DNA of 64,000 nucleotides from Verrucomicrobiota bacterium. Its GTDB lineage: Bacteria > Verrucomicrobiota > Kiritimatiellia > RFP12 > UBA1067. A program made the translations under genes and the position numbers. Shown in pieces: positions 17,497-25,441 of this stretch (position 1 is its first letter; each line of letters opens with the position of its first letter). Where the stretch lies: NCBI GenBank assembly GCA_023269675.1, contig JAHFSX010000011.1:99964-163963 (forward strand), written 5' to 3'. The notes under the pieces are model-generated. The model was not told where the DNA came from and did not search any database. It saw only the letters and a list, made by a program, of their open reading frames with translations.

Positions 17497-19305
17497 TCAT
17501 TGCAGGTACAACAGGTCAGGAGCGAGCTTCATCACCTGATTCCGGCAGAAGGCGTACACCTTGTCCGCCGGGGCATTGTTCATGCGCCGCACCGTCTCGG
17601 CCAACGCCTGGGCGTCGACGAAAGAGACTTGGCTGATGATTTTTTTGACCAGCGGGATCAGGTTGGGCGACATGCTCAGCTCATCCACGCCCATGCCGAT
17701 CATCAGGACCGCCATCACGGGGTCCGCCGCCGTCTCGCCGCAGACGGACACCTTGAGCGCGTGATCATGGGCGGCCTTGACGGTCAGGGCGATCAGCTGC
17801 AGCACGGCCGGGTGCGTGGGCTGGTAGAGGCGCGCGACGGTCTCGTTGAGGCGGTCGACGGCGAGCGTGTACTGGATCAGGTCATTGGTCCCGATCGAAA
17901 AGAAGTCGGACTCTCGGGCGAGCGCGTCGGCGATCAGCGCGGCCGCAGGGACTTCGACCATCACGCCCCGCTTGATGTGCTCGTTGAAGGGGATGCCCTC
18001 GGCCTTCATCTCGGTCATGCAGGCCCGCAGCTCCAGGTTGGCGGCGCGGAGCTCCTCGATGGTCGAGACCATGGGATACATGAGCTGCACGTTGCCGCGC
18101 ACGCTGGCCCGCAGGATCGCGCGCAGCTGCCGTTTGAACACCTCGGGGTTGCGGAGCAGATAGCGGATCGAGCGGTTTCCGAGAAAAGGGTTGGCCTCTT
18201 TATGCGAGGACGCGGACGCGCCCTTGGTCATCTTGTCGCCGCCGATATCCAGGGCGCGGATCGTGACCGGCTGGCCATCCGGAAGGGAGCGCGCCGCCGC
18301 CGTGTAGGCGTGGCTCTGCTCCTCCTCGGTCGGCTCGCGGTCCATGGTCAGCCACAGATACTCCGAACGGTAAAGTCCCACGCCCTCGGCGCCGACCGCG
18401 TAGAGGCCGGTCATCGGCGTGTTGTGATCCACATTCGCGAGCATCGGCACGGCATGCCCGTCACTGGTCGCTCCGGGGGCCAGCTTGCCCTGTTCGAGCT
18501 TCTCTTCGATGCTCTTCGAGCGGGCCACCATTTTCTCAAAGGCCTGCCGCTCCTCGCGCCCCGGGTTCAGGATCACCTTGCCGCGCGTGCCGTCGAGCAG
18601 CAGCAGGTCCCCGGTCTTGACGATTTCGGAAAGCGAGCCCAGCCCGACGACCGCCGGGATGCCCAGCGCGCGCGCCAGCAGGGAGGCGTGCGAGGTGTTG
18701 CTGCCGCGGTCGGTGGCGAACCCGAGGATCAGGTTCTTGGGCATGGAGATGGTTTCGGACGGGGTCAGCTCATCGGCCACCACGATGCAGGGCTGCTCCA
18801 CGCGGAAGGCCTGCGCGTCCGCGCCGCCCAGCAAGTTGCGGATGATGCGCTTGGAAATGTCGCCGACGTCCTTGGCGCGCTCCTTCAGATACGCGTCGTC
18901 CATCGCCGCGAAAATGGAAGAGTATTTTTCGGACACCGAGTTGACGGCCGTCTCGGCGTTGAACTGCTCCCGCGACACCTTCTCCTTGCAGGAGCCGATG
19001 AAAGACGGGTCGTCGAGAATCATCAGATGCCCGTCAAAGATCGTCGCCTCGTCCCCGCTGATGCGTTTGCTCAGCTCGATCGCGAGCGAGCGGATCTGCG
19101 TGCGGGTGAGGGCAAACGCGTCGGTCAGCCGCGCGAGTTCGTGCGCGAGCTGTTCCGGCTCCACCCGGTACTCCGGGATCTGGTCGTTGGCCGTGCTGTG
19201 GAAAAGAAAAACCGGCCCCGCGACAAAGCCGCGCGAGGCGGCCAAGCCGGTGAACATCCGCATGTCGCTCTTCGCGCCATGGCCTATGACCGGGTCATTG
19301 CTCAT
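17497..19305 (-). CDS. ptsI: Phosphoenolpyruvate-protein phosphotransferase (PTS enzyme I)
   Basis: About 602 residues. It takes phosphate from PEP onto an active-site His and passes it to HPr. The phospho-His is His206 in GSNTSHASLL. The PEP-binding barrel shows GTNDLIQYTLAVDR and CGETAAD, and the N-terminus (FTGLAASRGFVAGP) aligns with other EI proteins. Start uncertain: ATG at 19305 overlaps ptsH by 11 bases; ATG at 19263 would give the canonical short N-terminus. No EIIA, EIIB or EIIC gene is in the window, so the relay may be regulatory rather than for uptake. Confidence 0.95.
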   Translation of the reverse strand: MSNDPVIGHGAKSDMRMFTGLAASRGFVAGPVFLFHSTANDQIPEYRVEPEQLAHELARLTDAFALTRTQIRSLAIELSKRISGDEATIFDGHLMILDDPSFIGSCKEKVSREQFNAETAVNSVSEKYSSIFAAMDDAYLKERAKDVGDISKRIIRNLLGGADAQAFRVEQPCIVVADELTPSETISMPKNLILGFATDRGSNTSHASLLARALGIPAVVGLGSLSEIVKTGDLLLLDGTRGKVILNPGREERQAFEKMVARSKSIEEKLEQGKLAPGATSDGHAVPMLANVDHNTPMTGLYAVGAEGVGLYRSEYLWLTMDREPTEEEQSHAYTAAARSLPDGQPVTIRALDIGGDKMTKGASASSHKEANPFLGNRSIRYLLRNPEVFKRQLRAILRASVRGNVQLMYPMVSTIEELRAANLELRACMTEMKAEGIPFNEHIKRGVMVEVPAAALIADALARESDFFSIGTNDLIQYTLAVDRLNETVARLYQPTHPAVLQLIALTVKAAHDHALKVSVCGETAADPVMAVLMIGMGVDELSMSPNLIPLVKKIISQVSFVDAQALAETVRRMNNAPADKVYAFCRNQVMKLAPDLLYLQ

Positions 19306-19591
19306 CAGGGATATCGAATTTGCGCGACACCAGCGCCTCGAGCTCATCGAGCACTTCCCGCCCCTGCGGGCCGCTCGCCGTCACACGCAGCTTCGTGCCG
19401 CACACCGCCTCGAGCGTCATCAGCGCCATGATGCTCTTGCCCGACACGATGCTGCCGTCCTTCTCGACATCGACCTCGGCGTTGAAACGCGAAGCCACTT
19501 TGGCAAACAGGCCGGCAGGCCGAACGTGCATCCCGTACTTGTTCAGCAACACGAACTCCCGAGTCTCTGCGGTTGCATTAGACTGTCCCAC
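19295..19591 (-). CDS. ptsH: Phosphocarrier protein HPr
   Basis: 98 residues. The EI-dependent site is His22 in GMHVRPAG and the HprK target is Ser53 in GKSIMALMTL, both intact. It lies three bases after hprK and overlaps ptsI, a complete Ser/His phosphorylation module. The N-terminal ten residues are an extension relative to the usual 85-88 residue HPr. Confidence 0.95.
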   Translation of the reverse strand: MGQSNATAETREFVLLNKYGMHVRPAGLFAKVASRFNAEVDVEKDGSIVSGKSIMALMTLEAVCGTKLRVTASGPQGREVLDELEALVSRKFDIPDEQ

Positions 19592-19594
19592 GTT

Positions 19595-20566
19595 CTACTC
19601 TCCTCCTCCGGCATGGTGCTGCTTGATCTGCGAGTCCAACTCGCGGACAGCGACATAGCCTGAAAGACGCAGTTTGTGCTCCTGCGCCGCTGTTTCAACC
19701 AAGTTCACCAAATCCCTGCCGGGCGCCACAGGAATCACCAACTGAGGCACGGACACACCCATAAATTCGCGCGTCAGCTCTTCGGTGCCCGTGCGGTCGA
19801 GCTCGGCGTCCGCCTCGCCCTGCCGTTTCAGCGTCACCACCAAATCCACCTGCTTCTCGCCGCGCACCGCCGCCACGCCGAAGATCGCCGGCACATAAAT
19901 GATGCCGATCCCGCGGATCTCCATATAGTACTGCGTCACCGGCACCGCGGAACCGAGCAGGTTGTTGTTGCTGTCGCGGCGCAGCTGCGTCAAGTCGTCC
20001 GCGACCAAGGCGTGCCCGCGCTTGATCAGCCCGAGCGCCGTCTCGCTCTTGCCGAGGCCGGCCGCGCCTTCGATGAAGACGCCCACGCCGGCGACCTCCA
20101 ACATCGTGCCGTGAACCTTGCAGCGCGGCGCGTGCAGGTCCTCCAGCACGAACGTCGCGGTGTGCATGAAGTGCCGCGTCACCATGCTGGAACGCAACAC
20201 GGCCACCCCGTCACGCTCCGCCACCCGGAGCACCTCGGGGAAGACCCGCTTCCCCCGCGTGAACACGAGGCACGGGATCCTTTTCGAAAACAACTCTTCC
20301 ACGCGCTGGATGCGCAGCGCCTCCGGCATCGAAGAGAGGTAGGCGTACTCCGCCATTCCCACCACCTGGATGCGCTTCCACGCGAAATGCTCGTAGAACC
20401 CCGACAAGGCAAGGCCCGGGCGGTGCGTCATCGGCTCGATGATCACGCGCTCGACCCCTGCCTGACCGGCGGCCAACTCAAGCCCCAGCCGGTCACGGCC
20501 GACCTTCAGAAATTGGCCGACCGTGACGCGGGACTGCTGTGCCTGGCTCTGGCGGATCTCTCCCAT
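19595..20566 (-). CDS. hprK: HPr kinase/phosphorylase
   Basis: 323 residues, bifunctional enzyme that phosphorylates or dephosphorylates HPr on serine. The Walker A motif GAAGLGKSE is at about 167-175, with the conserved His152 region before it, and the C-terminal HprK signature follows. The usual GDSGVGKSE reads GAAGLGKSE here, a modest change that keeps the lysine and serine. The ATG overlaps the hpf stop by one base, and the gene is followed directly by ptsH. Confidence 0.94.
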   Translation of the reverse strand: MGEIRQSQAQQSRVTVGQFLKVGRDRLGLELAAGQAGVERVIIEPMTHRPGLALSGFYEHFAWKRIQVVGMAEYAYLSSMPEALRIQRVEELFSKRIPCLVFTRGKRVFPEVLRVAERDGVAVLRSSMVTRHFMHTATFVLEDLHAPRCKVHGTMLEVAGVGVFIEGAAGLGKSETALGLIKRGHALVADDLTQLRRDSNNNLLGSAVPVTQYYMEIRGIGIIYVPAIFGVAAVRGEKQVDLVVTLKRQGEADAELDRTGTEELTREFMGVSVPQLVIPVAPGRDLVNLVETAAQEHKLRLSGYVAVRELDSQIKQHHAGGGE

Positions 20567-20880
20567 TACTTCTTGTCGGTGTTGCGGATGTGAGCCGTCA
20601 CGCGCTTGGAGATGGTCTTGCGCAACTGTTTCTCCGCGCGGGCCGCAGCGGTGTCGATGACCGCGCGCGCACTCGACGCATGCTCCTTCGCGCCGACCGC
20701 GGTCAGCCCCTTCTGCTGCACGACGAACTCCGCCTCGTAGAGATGGCGCTGCACGTCGACAATCACGTGGACGCTCTCCACGCGCGGGAACTGCTCCAAC
20801 AGCTTGGTCGCACGCAATTCCGCATATTCCTTAATCCCGGGAGCCGCATTCAGATGACGGATCGTCACTTCAATAGGCAT
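20566..20880 (-). CDS. hpf: Ribosome hibernation promoting factor, short form
   Basis: 104 residues, the short HPF/YfiA form without the C-terminal dimerisation domain. IEVTIRHLNAAPGIKEY at the start and VHVIVDVQRHLYEAE in the middle fit the beta-alpha-beta-beta-beta-alpha fold that binds the 30S decoding centre in stationary phase. Position between lptB and the Hpr genes mirrors the proteobacterial lptB-rpoN-hpf-ptsN order, with rpoN missing here. Confidence 0.9.
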   Translation of the reverse strand: MPIEVTIRHLNAAPGIKEYAELRATKLLEQFPRVESVHVIVDVQRHLYEAEFVVQQKGLTAVGAKEHASSARAVIDTAAARAEKQLRKTISKRVTAHIRNTDKK

Positions 20881-20904
20881 AGTGTGTCATCCTCTCTTTT
20901 GTTT

Positions 20905-20922
20905 GCCTGCCACCTGGCAGGC
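20905..20922. promoter_or_regulatory. Perfect hairpin in the hpf leader
   Basis: GCCTGCC/GGCAGGC with a 4-base loop. Reading toward hpf the hairpin is followed by AAACAAAAG rather than T residues, so it does not look like a terminator for lptB; it may be a leader structure or processing site dividing the long operon. Confidence 0.4.
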
Positions 20923-20964
20923 GGTTTTGTATTAAACAGATCGATTCGAAATCGTCTGACTGTG

Positions 20965-21720
20965 TCACATCCTAAAATTCGTTCCGAGATAGAGCCGGCG
21001 GGCCGTCTCGTCCTGCACCAGAAAATCGCTCGGCCCCTCGCACAGGATCTGTCCGTCGTACACGAGGTACGCGCGGTCCACGATCGACAGCGTCTCGCGC
21101 ACGTTGTGGTCGGTCACGATAATCCCGAGCCCGCGGTCGCGCAGCCCCTTGACGATCTCCTGAATATCGTGCACCGCCAGCGGATCCACGCCGCTGAACG
21201 GCTCGTCGAGCATCAGGATCGCGGGCTTGCGCACCAGGGCGCGGGCGATCTCCAGCTTGCGCCGCTCGCCGCCGCTGAGCGTGTAGGCCCGCTGCCGGGC
21301 GACCTTGGTCAGGCTCAGGCTCGACAGCAGCTCTTCGGCGCGCTCCGCGCGTTCAGCCTTGGTCAACCCCATGGTCTCCAGGATCGCCAACACGTTCTCC
21401 TCGACCGTCAGTTTCCGGAAGATCGAAGCCTCCTGCGCCAGATACCCCAGCCCCAGGCGCGCGCGGCGGTACACCGGCATCCGCGTGATCGCCTCGCCGC
21501 GGAACGCGATGGTCCCCGAATTCGGGCGCACCAGCCCCACGACCATGTAGAACGTCGTGGTCTTGCCCGCGCCGTTGGGCCCGAGCAGCCCCACGATCTC
21601 GCCGCAACTCGCATGGAGCGAAATCCCGTTCACCACGGCGCGCTGCCCATACTGTTTGACCAGATCGAAGGCCTGGAGATCAGGCACCTTCTCACCCGTT
21701 TTTCCAACTGCATCATGCAT
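20965..21720 (-). CDS. lptB: LPS export ABC transporter ATPase LptB
   Basis: 251 residues, cytoplasmic ATPase powering LPS extraction by LptFG. Walker A GPNGAGKTT, signature LSGGERRKLEIARAL, Walker B ILMLDEPFSGVDP and the H-loop TDHNVRE are all present, and the VRETL/YLV C-terminal part is typical of LptB rather than of amino-acid importers. It starts 15 bases after lptA. LptF and LptG are not in the window. Confidence 0.95.
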   Translation of the reverse strand: MHDAVGKTGEKVPDLQAFDLVKQYGQRAVVNGISLHASCGEIVGLLGPNGAGKTTTFYMVVGLVRPNSGTIAFRGEAITRMPVYRRARLGLGYLAQEASIFRKLTVEENVLAILETMGLTKAERAERAEELLSSLSLTKVARQRAYTLSGGERRKLEIARALVRKPAILMLDEPFSGVDPLAVHDIQEIVKGLRDRGLGIIVTDHNVRETLSIVDRAYLVYDGQILCEGPSDFLVQDETARRLYLGTNFRM

Positions 21721-21735
21721 ACGTCAAGTCACATT

Positions 21736-22323
21736 CTACGGTATCAGCTTCTTGTCGCCTTTGTTAAAGGTGCCGGGCGGCAACACCACGCGCCCGGGCG
21801 AAACTTCCATGCGCTCATCGTCCAGCCAGATCGTGATGCGGTTGCCGGTCACCTCGCCGCCGCCGTCGCCCTGCCGCATCAAGCGGGCGTTGCCGCTCAT
21901 CACGATCTGCCCGTCTTTCTTCGTGTAAACCGCCTTGTCGCAGCTGGCGGCCCGGTTCTGGTTGGTGATGCTCACACGCCCGACCGCCATGATCTGCTGC
22001 ACGTCGTTCGTCCCCTGCATGAAAACCAGGAGCCGTTCGGACCGCATCACGAACTGCGCGTCATCCACCAGCACGTTCTCGTCGAAGAGGATCACGCCCT
22101 CCTTGTTGTCGAACTCGATCTTTTCGGCGGTGATCACCGACTCGCGCGCCGGCTCGTTCGTCGACGCCGCCCTCAGCGCCTTCAGCGCGTTCTCGCGTTT
22201 CTCCGGCCTCGCACCCGTTTCGGGCGCGCCCGGCGCCGTCGCCGCGGCCTCTCCCTGGGCCCAAACCACCCCGCCCGCCACGCAGCCCGCCGCCGCCACG
22301 GCTCTCCAAATCGTCTTCTTCAC
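21736..22323 (-). CDS. lptA: LPS transport periplasmic bridge protein LptA (OstA-like)
   Basis: 195 residues. Signal peptide then an OstA-like beta-jellyroll (VITAEKIEFDNKEGVILFDE, VRSERLLV, GNARLMRQGDGGGEVTGNRI) as in the LptA/LptC/LptD-N family. The GTG at 22323 is preferred: GGGAGG lies five bases upstream, it overlaps the lptC stop by one base, and the signal peptide (KKTIWRAVAAAGCVAG) begins there. The Ala/Pro-rich linker before the core is longer than usual. Confidence 0.85.
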   Translation of the reverse strand: MKKTIWRAVAAAGCVAGGVVWAQGEAAATAPGAPETGARPEKRENALKALRAASTNEPARESVITAEKIEFDNKEGVILFDENVLVDDAQFVMRSERLLVFMQGTNDVQQIMAVGRVSITNQNRAASCDKAVYTKKDGQIVMSGNARLMRQGDGGGEVTGNRITIWLDDERMEVSPGRVVLPPGTFNKGDKKLIP

Positions 22324-22856
22324 TAAAGCCTCCCGAAGTTCATCTGCATGCGATGCGTCCGTATCTCGCATTCGGCAAGAATTTTAATGAATTGTTGCTC
22401 AAATGAAAAGTACATACCACGGCCTTTTAACCGGTCACCGCCCTTTTCCATGCTCACCGCGCCCTCGCAATACCCCTGCTTGGTCTTACGGTCAAAAAGA
22501 CACGCCTCGGCCGTCATCCGCCCGTCGGGCTGCCCGTCTTCGGTGAGCATGTCCACGCGCACCCCCTCCGAAAACACCAGCCCGTCTGAGAGCAGCTGCG
22601 CCTTCCGCGCGCGCAGGACCGCCCGGATGCGCCCGCTGCTGTAGTAATCCAGCGGCAGCGTCAGGTTTTCCACCGGCGAGGTCATCGCGGCTTTGGAGGC
22701 GGCCCACTGCTCCGCGAGCGGACGCCACAGCGCCTCCGTGTGCCGCATGAACCAGCGGTCCGCCTCGGGGTCTCCCGCGCCGCACGCCGCGCCGCCGCAG
22801 AGCAGAAGCCCCGCCGCCGCCAGCGCGCCGCGCGCCTGTTTACCGAACAAGCGCAT
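22323..22856 (-). CDS. lptC: LptC-like LPS transport protein
   Basis: 177 residues, assigned mainly by position between kdsA and lptA and by a fitting pattern: N-terminal export signal with a possible lipobox (LLLCGGAAC), then a beta-rich domain (LLSDGLVFSEGVRVDML, GYCEGAVSMEKGGDRLKG) like the LptC fold. It would pass LPS from LptBFG to LptA. The start overlaps the end of kdsA by 17 bases. Confidence 0.7.
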   Translation of the reverse strand: MRLFGKQARGALAAAGLLLCGGAACGAGDPEADRWFMRHTEALWRPLAEQWAASKAAMTSPVENLTLPLDYYSSGRIRAVLRARKAQLLSDGLVFSEGVRVDMLTEDGQPDGRMTAEACLFDRKTKQGYCEGAVSMEKGGDRLKGRGMYFSFEQQFIKILAECEIRTHRMQMNFGRL

Positions 22857-23661
22857 GAATCGCCCCCAGCGTCTGCCACAGTTTCTTCAGATCCTTGAAC
22901 GCCACCGCGTTCGCCTTGTCCGAAAGCGCCTCCGCCGGATTCACGTGCGTTTCCATGAAGATGCCGTCCACGCCGGTCGCCACCGCCGCGCGCGCCAGCG
23001 CCGGAGCCCAGCGCCCGTCGCCGCCGCTCGTCTTGCCCGCGCCGCCCGGACGCTGCACGCTGTGCGTGGCGTCGAACACCACCGGGTAGCCCAGCTCGCG
23101 CATGATCAGCAGGCTGCGCATGTCGGCCACCAGGTTGTGATACCCGAAACTCGCGCCGCGCTCCGTCAGGATGATCTTGGTGTTGCCCGTGCTCGCGATC
23201 TTGTCGATCACGTTCACCATGTCCTCGGGCGCCAGGAACTGGCCCTTCTTGACGTTGATGACCTTGCCGGTCTCCCCCGCCGCCACCAACAGGTCGGTCT
23301 GGCGGCACAGGAACGCCGGAATCTGCAGGATGTCGCACACCTCGCCCGCCACCGCCGCCTGTCCCGGCTCGTGGATGTCGGTCAGGACCGGCACGTGGAA
23401 ACGGTCGCGCACCTCCTGCAGGATCGCCAGCCCCTCGACCAGCCCCGGCCCGCGGTAGGAATCCACCGAGGTCCGGTTGGCCTTGTCGAACGACGCCTTA
23501 AACACCAGCGGCACATCCAGCTCCGCCGCCAGCCGCACCAGCTTCGCCGCCAGATCCATCGTGCCTTCCACCGATTCGATCACGCACGGCCCCGCGATGA
23601 ACGCCAGCTTCTTGCCGCCGAACGTCACGTCGCCCACCTTCACCGGAGTCATTTTCGCCAT
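22840..23661 (-). CDS. kdsA: 3-deoxy-D-manno-octulosonate-8-phosphate synthase
   Basis: 273 residues; condenses PEP with arabinose-5-phosphate to KDO-8-P for lipid A core. FIAGPCVIES, FKASFDKANRTS, VLTDIHEP, LCRQTDLL and FDATHSVQRPGG are textbook KdsA motifs. The Cys of AGPCVIE and the His/Glu/Asp set hint at the metal-dependent class. It sits 39 bases after kdsB. Confidence 0.96.
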   Translation of the reverse strand: MAKMTPVKVGDVTFGGKKLAFIAGPCVIESVEGTMDLAAKLVRLAAELDVPLVFKASFDKANRTSVDSYRGPGLVEGLAILQEVRDRFHVPVLTDIHEPGQAAVAGEVCDILQIPAFLCRQTDLLVAAGETGKVINVKKGQFLAPEDMVNVIDKIASTGNTKIILTERGASFGYHNLVADMRSLLIMRELGYPVVFDATHSVQRPGGAGKTSGGDGRWAPALARAAVATGVDGIFMETHVNPAEALSDKANAVAFKDLKKLWQTLGAIHALVR

Positions 23662-23700
23662 AAAATCAGCCTTTCTTTGAGGGCGCCCCGCCGGTCGGCC

Positions 23701-24438
23701 CTACGCTCTTGCCTTCAAAATCGCTTCCACCGCCGCCGCGTCTTCGGGCGTGTCCACGCCCACGCCCTGGTCCTCGGTCTGAATCACCGCGATGCGCCCG
23801 CCGATGTACAGCGCGCGCAGCTGCTCCAGGCACTCGGTCTGCTCCAACGCGCACGGCGGCTCCTGGACCAGCCGCTTCAGGAACGCGCCGCGGTAGGCGT
23901 AAATCCCGAGGTGCCGCAGGTAGAGTCCCGACGCCAGGTCCGCCTCGCCGTCGCGGCGGCAGGGGATCGGCAGCCGCGAGAAGTAGAGCGCCCCGCCATC
24001 CTGCGCCAGCACCACCTTCACCACCGTGCGCGCGTCAAGATCGCGCCGCGCGCGGATCGGACACGCCGCCGTCGCCATCGCCCAGCCCGGGTCGTTCTTC
24101 ATCCGTACCGCCAACGCGTCAATCAGGTCCGGATCGATCAGCGGCTCGTCGCCCTGGATGTTGATCACGATGTCATCGTCTTGGGCCTGCGCCGCCTCGG
24201 CCACGCGGTCCGTGCCGGAGGGATGGTCCGCCCGCGTCATCACCACCTTGACGAAACCGCGCACCGCGTCGGCGATGCGCACGTCGTCCGTGGCCACCAG
24301 CACCTCGTCCAGCAACCGCGCCCTCTTGACCGCCTCCACCACCCATTGCACCAGCGGCTTGCCGCCGAGCGGATGCAGGCTTTTGCCGGGGAAACGCGTC
24401 GAGCCCCAGCGCGACGGGATCACGCCAATCACACGCAT
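23701..24438 (-). CDS. kdsB: CMP-KDO synthetase (3-deoxy-manno-octulosonate cytidylyltransferase)
   Basis: 245 residues; activates KDO with CTP. IPSRWGSTRFPGKSLHPLGG is the nucleotide-binding start, followed by VLVATDD, INIQGDEPLI and HLGIYAYR. ATG at 24438 has AGGA upstream and gives the usual protein length; a longer frame reaches 24507 but would cover the promoter. First gene of the long minus-strand operon. Confidence 0.96.
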   Translation of the reverse strand: MRVIGVIPSRWGSTRFPGKSLHPLGGKPLVQWVVEAVKRARLLDEVLVATDDVRIADAVRGFVKVVMTRADHPSGTDRVAEAAQAQDDDIVINIQGDEPLIDPDLIDALAVRMKNDPGWAMATAACPIRARRDLDARTVVKVVLAQDGGALYFSRLPIPCRRDGEADLASGLYLRHLGIYAYRGAFLKRLVQEPPCALEQTECLEQLRALYIGGRIAVIQTEDQGVGVDTPEDAAAVEAILKARA

Positions 24439-24472
24439 ACTGAAAATTCCTGTAGGGTTTTGAAATGCCTGC

Positions 24473-24501
24473 ATTTTCGGTGTTCCGGCAACGAGAGTCA
24501 A
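24473..24501 (-). promoter_or_regulatory. Candidate promoter for the kds-lpt-hpr-pts operon
   Basis: TTGACT (24496-24501), 17-base spacer, GAAAAT (24473-24478) on the minus strand, about 35 bases before the kdsB ATG. It lies back to back with the nagB promoter. Confidence 0.5.
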
Positions 24502-24558
24502 GGCCATTGTCGGCTTTAACCCCGCTTCCGGGTCTTCGGCGATTCCGCGACTCTGCGT

Positions 24559-24587
24559 TTGACACTCCGGGCGCTTTGGTTTAGTTT
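24559..24587 (+). promoter_or_regulatory. Candidate promoter for nagB
   Basis: Perfect TTGACA (24559-24564), 17-base spacer, TAGTTT (24582-24587). Start point near 24594, leaving a short leader with AAAGGA before the ATG at 24618. Confidence 0.55.
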
Positions 24588-24617
24588 ATGTCCAGCCACG
24601 TGCAAAGGATTTAAGCA

Positions 24618-25343
24618 ATGGAAGTGATTGTCTGCAAAACCGCAGAAGAGGCCAGCCGGCTGGCCGCGACGCTCATCACGGACGCCCTCCAGACAACCCC
24701 CGCCCTGGTTCTCGGACTCGCCACCGGCAGCACGCCGCTGCTGCTCTACCGGGAGCTGATCAAGGCCTGCCAGTCGGGCGCGGACTTCAGCCGCGTCCGC
24801 ACCTTCAACCTCGACGAGTATTGCGGCCTGCCCCCGGAGCACCCGCACTCCTACCGCACGTTCATGAACGCCCACCTCTTTTCGAACCTGAATATCCGGC
24901 CCGAAAACACCCATGTCCCGGACGGCACGGCGGACAACCTCCCCGCCCTCTGCGCCGCCTACGAGGCCGCCATCGCGGCAGCGGGCGGCATCGACATCCA
25001 GGTGCTCGGCATCGGCAGCAACGGCCACATCGGCTTCAACGAACCCGGTTCGCCGCTCGACTCGCGCACGCGTCGCGTCACCCTCACGGAGCAGACCCTC
25101 CGCGACAACACCCGTTTTTTCAGCGCCCGCGAAGAGGTTCCCCGTTACGCCATCTCGATGGGCGTCGGAACGATTCTCGAAGCGAAAAAATGCGTTCTGC
25201 TCGGCTTCGGCGCGAATAAGGCCCGCGCCATCAAAGCCGCCATTGAAGGCCCCGTCTCGCCCGACAGCCCCGCCTCGGCGCTGCAGGTCCACCGCGACAC
25301 CGTGGTCTTCCTGGACGAGGCCGCCGCCGCCAAACTTCAGTGA
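24618..25343 (+). CDS. nagB: Glucosamine-6-phosphate deaminase
   Basis: 241 residues; converts glucosamine-6-phosphate to fructose-6-phosphate and ammonia. LGLATGSTP binds the phosphate, FNLDEYCGL carries the catalytic Asp, and IGSNGHIGFNEP the catalytic His and Glu. It lacks the long C-terminal allosteric extension of E. coli NagB, like Bacillus-type enzymes. Divergent from kdsB. It links the sialidase and the GH109-type enzyme nearby to central metabolism. Confidence 0.95.
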   Translation: MEVIVCKTAEEASRLAATLITDALQTTPALVLGLATGSTPLLLYRELIKACQSGADFSRVRTFNLDEYCGLPPEHPHSYRTFMNAHLFSNLNIRPENTHVPDGTADNLPALCAAYEAAIAAAGGIDIQVLGIGSNGHIGFNEPGSPLDSRTRRVTLTEQTLRDNTRFFSAREEVPRYAISMGVGTILEAKKCVLLGFGANKARAIKAAIEGPVSPDSPASALQVHRDTVVFLDEAAAAKLQ

Positions 25344-25441
25344 AAACCGATGACCGCGGGACCGCCTCCCAGCGGCCGACCGGTCATGAAAGCGCCGGGC
25401 TAAACCGGTTCTTTCCATAGGTCGCGCCCCTCTGGCCGGGC

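Noticed and set aside
17356..19431. Plus-strand open frame of 691 codons over ptsI
   Set aside because: Antisense shadow of a textbook enzyme I.
20905..20922. Rho-independent terminator of lptB
   Set aside because: No T-run follows in the direction of transcription.
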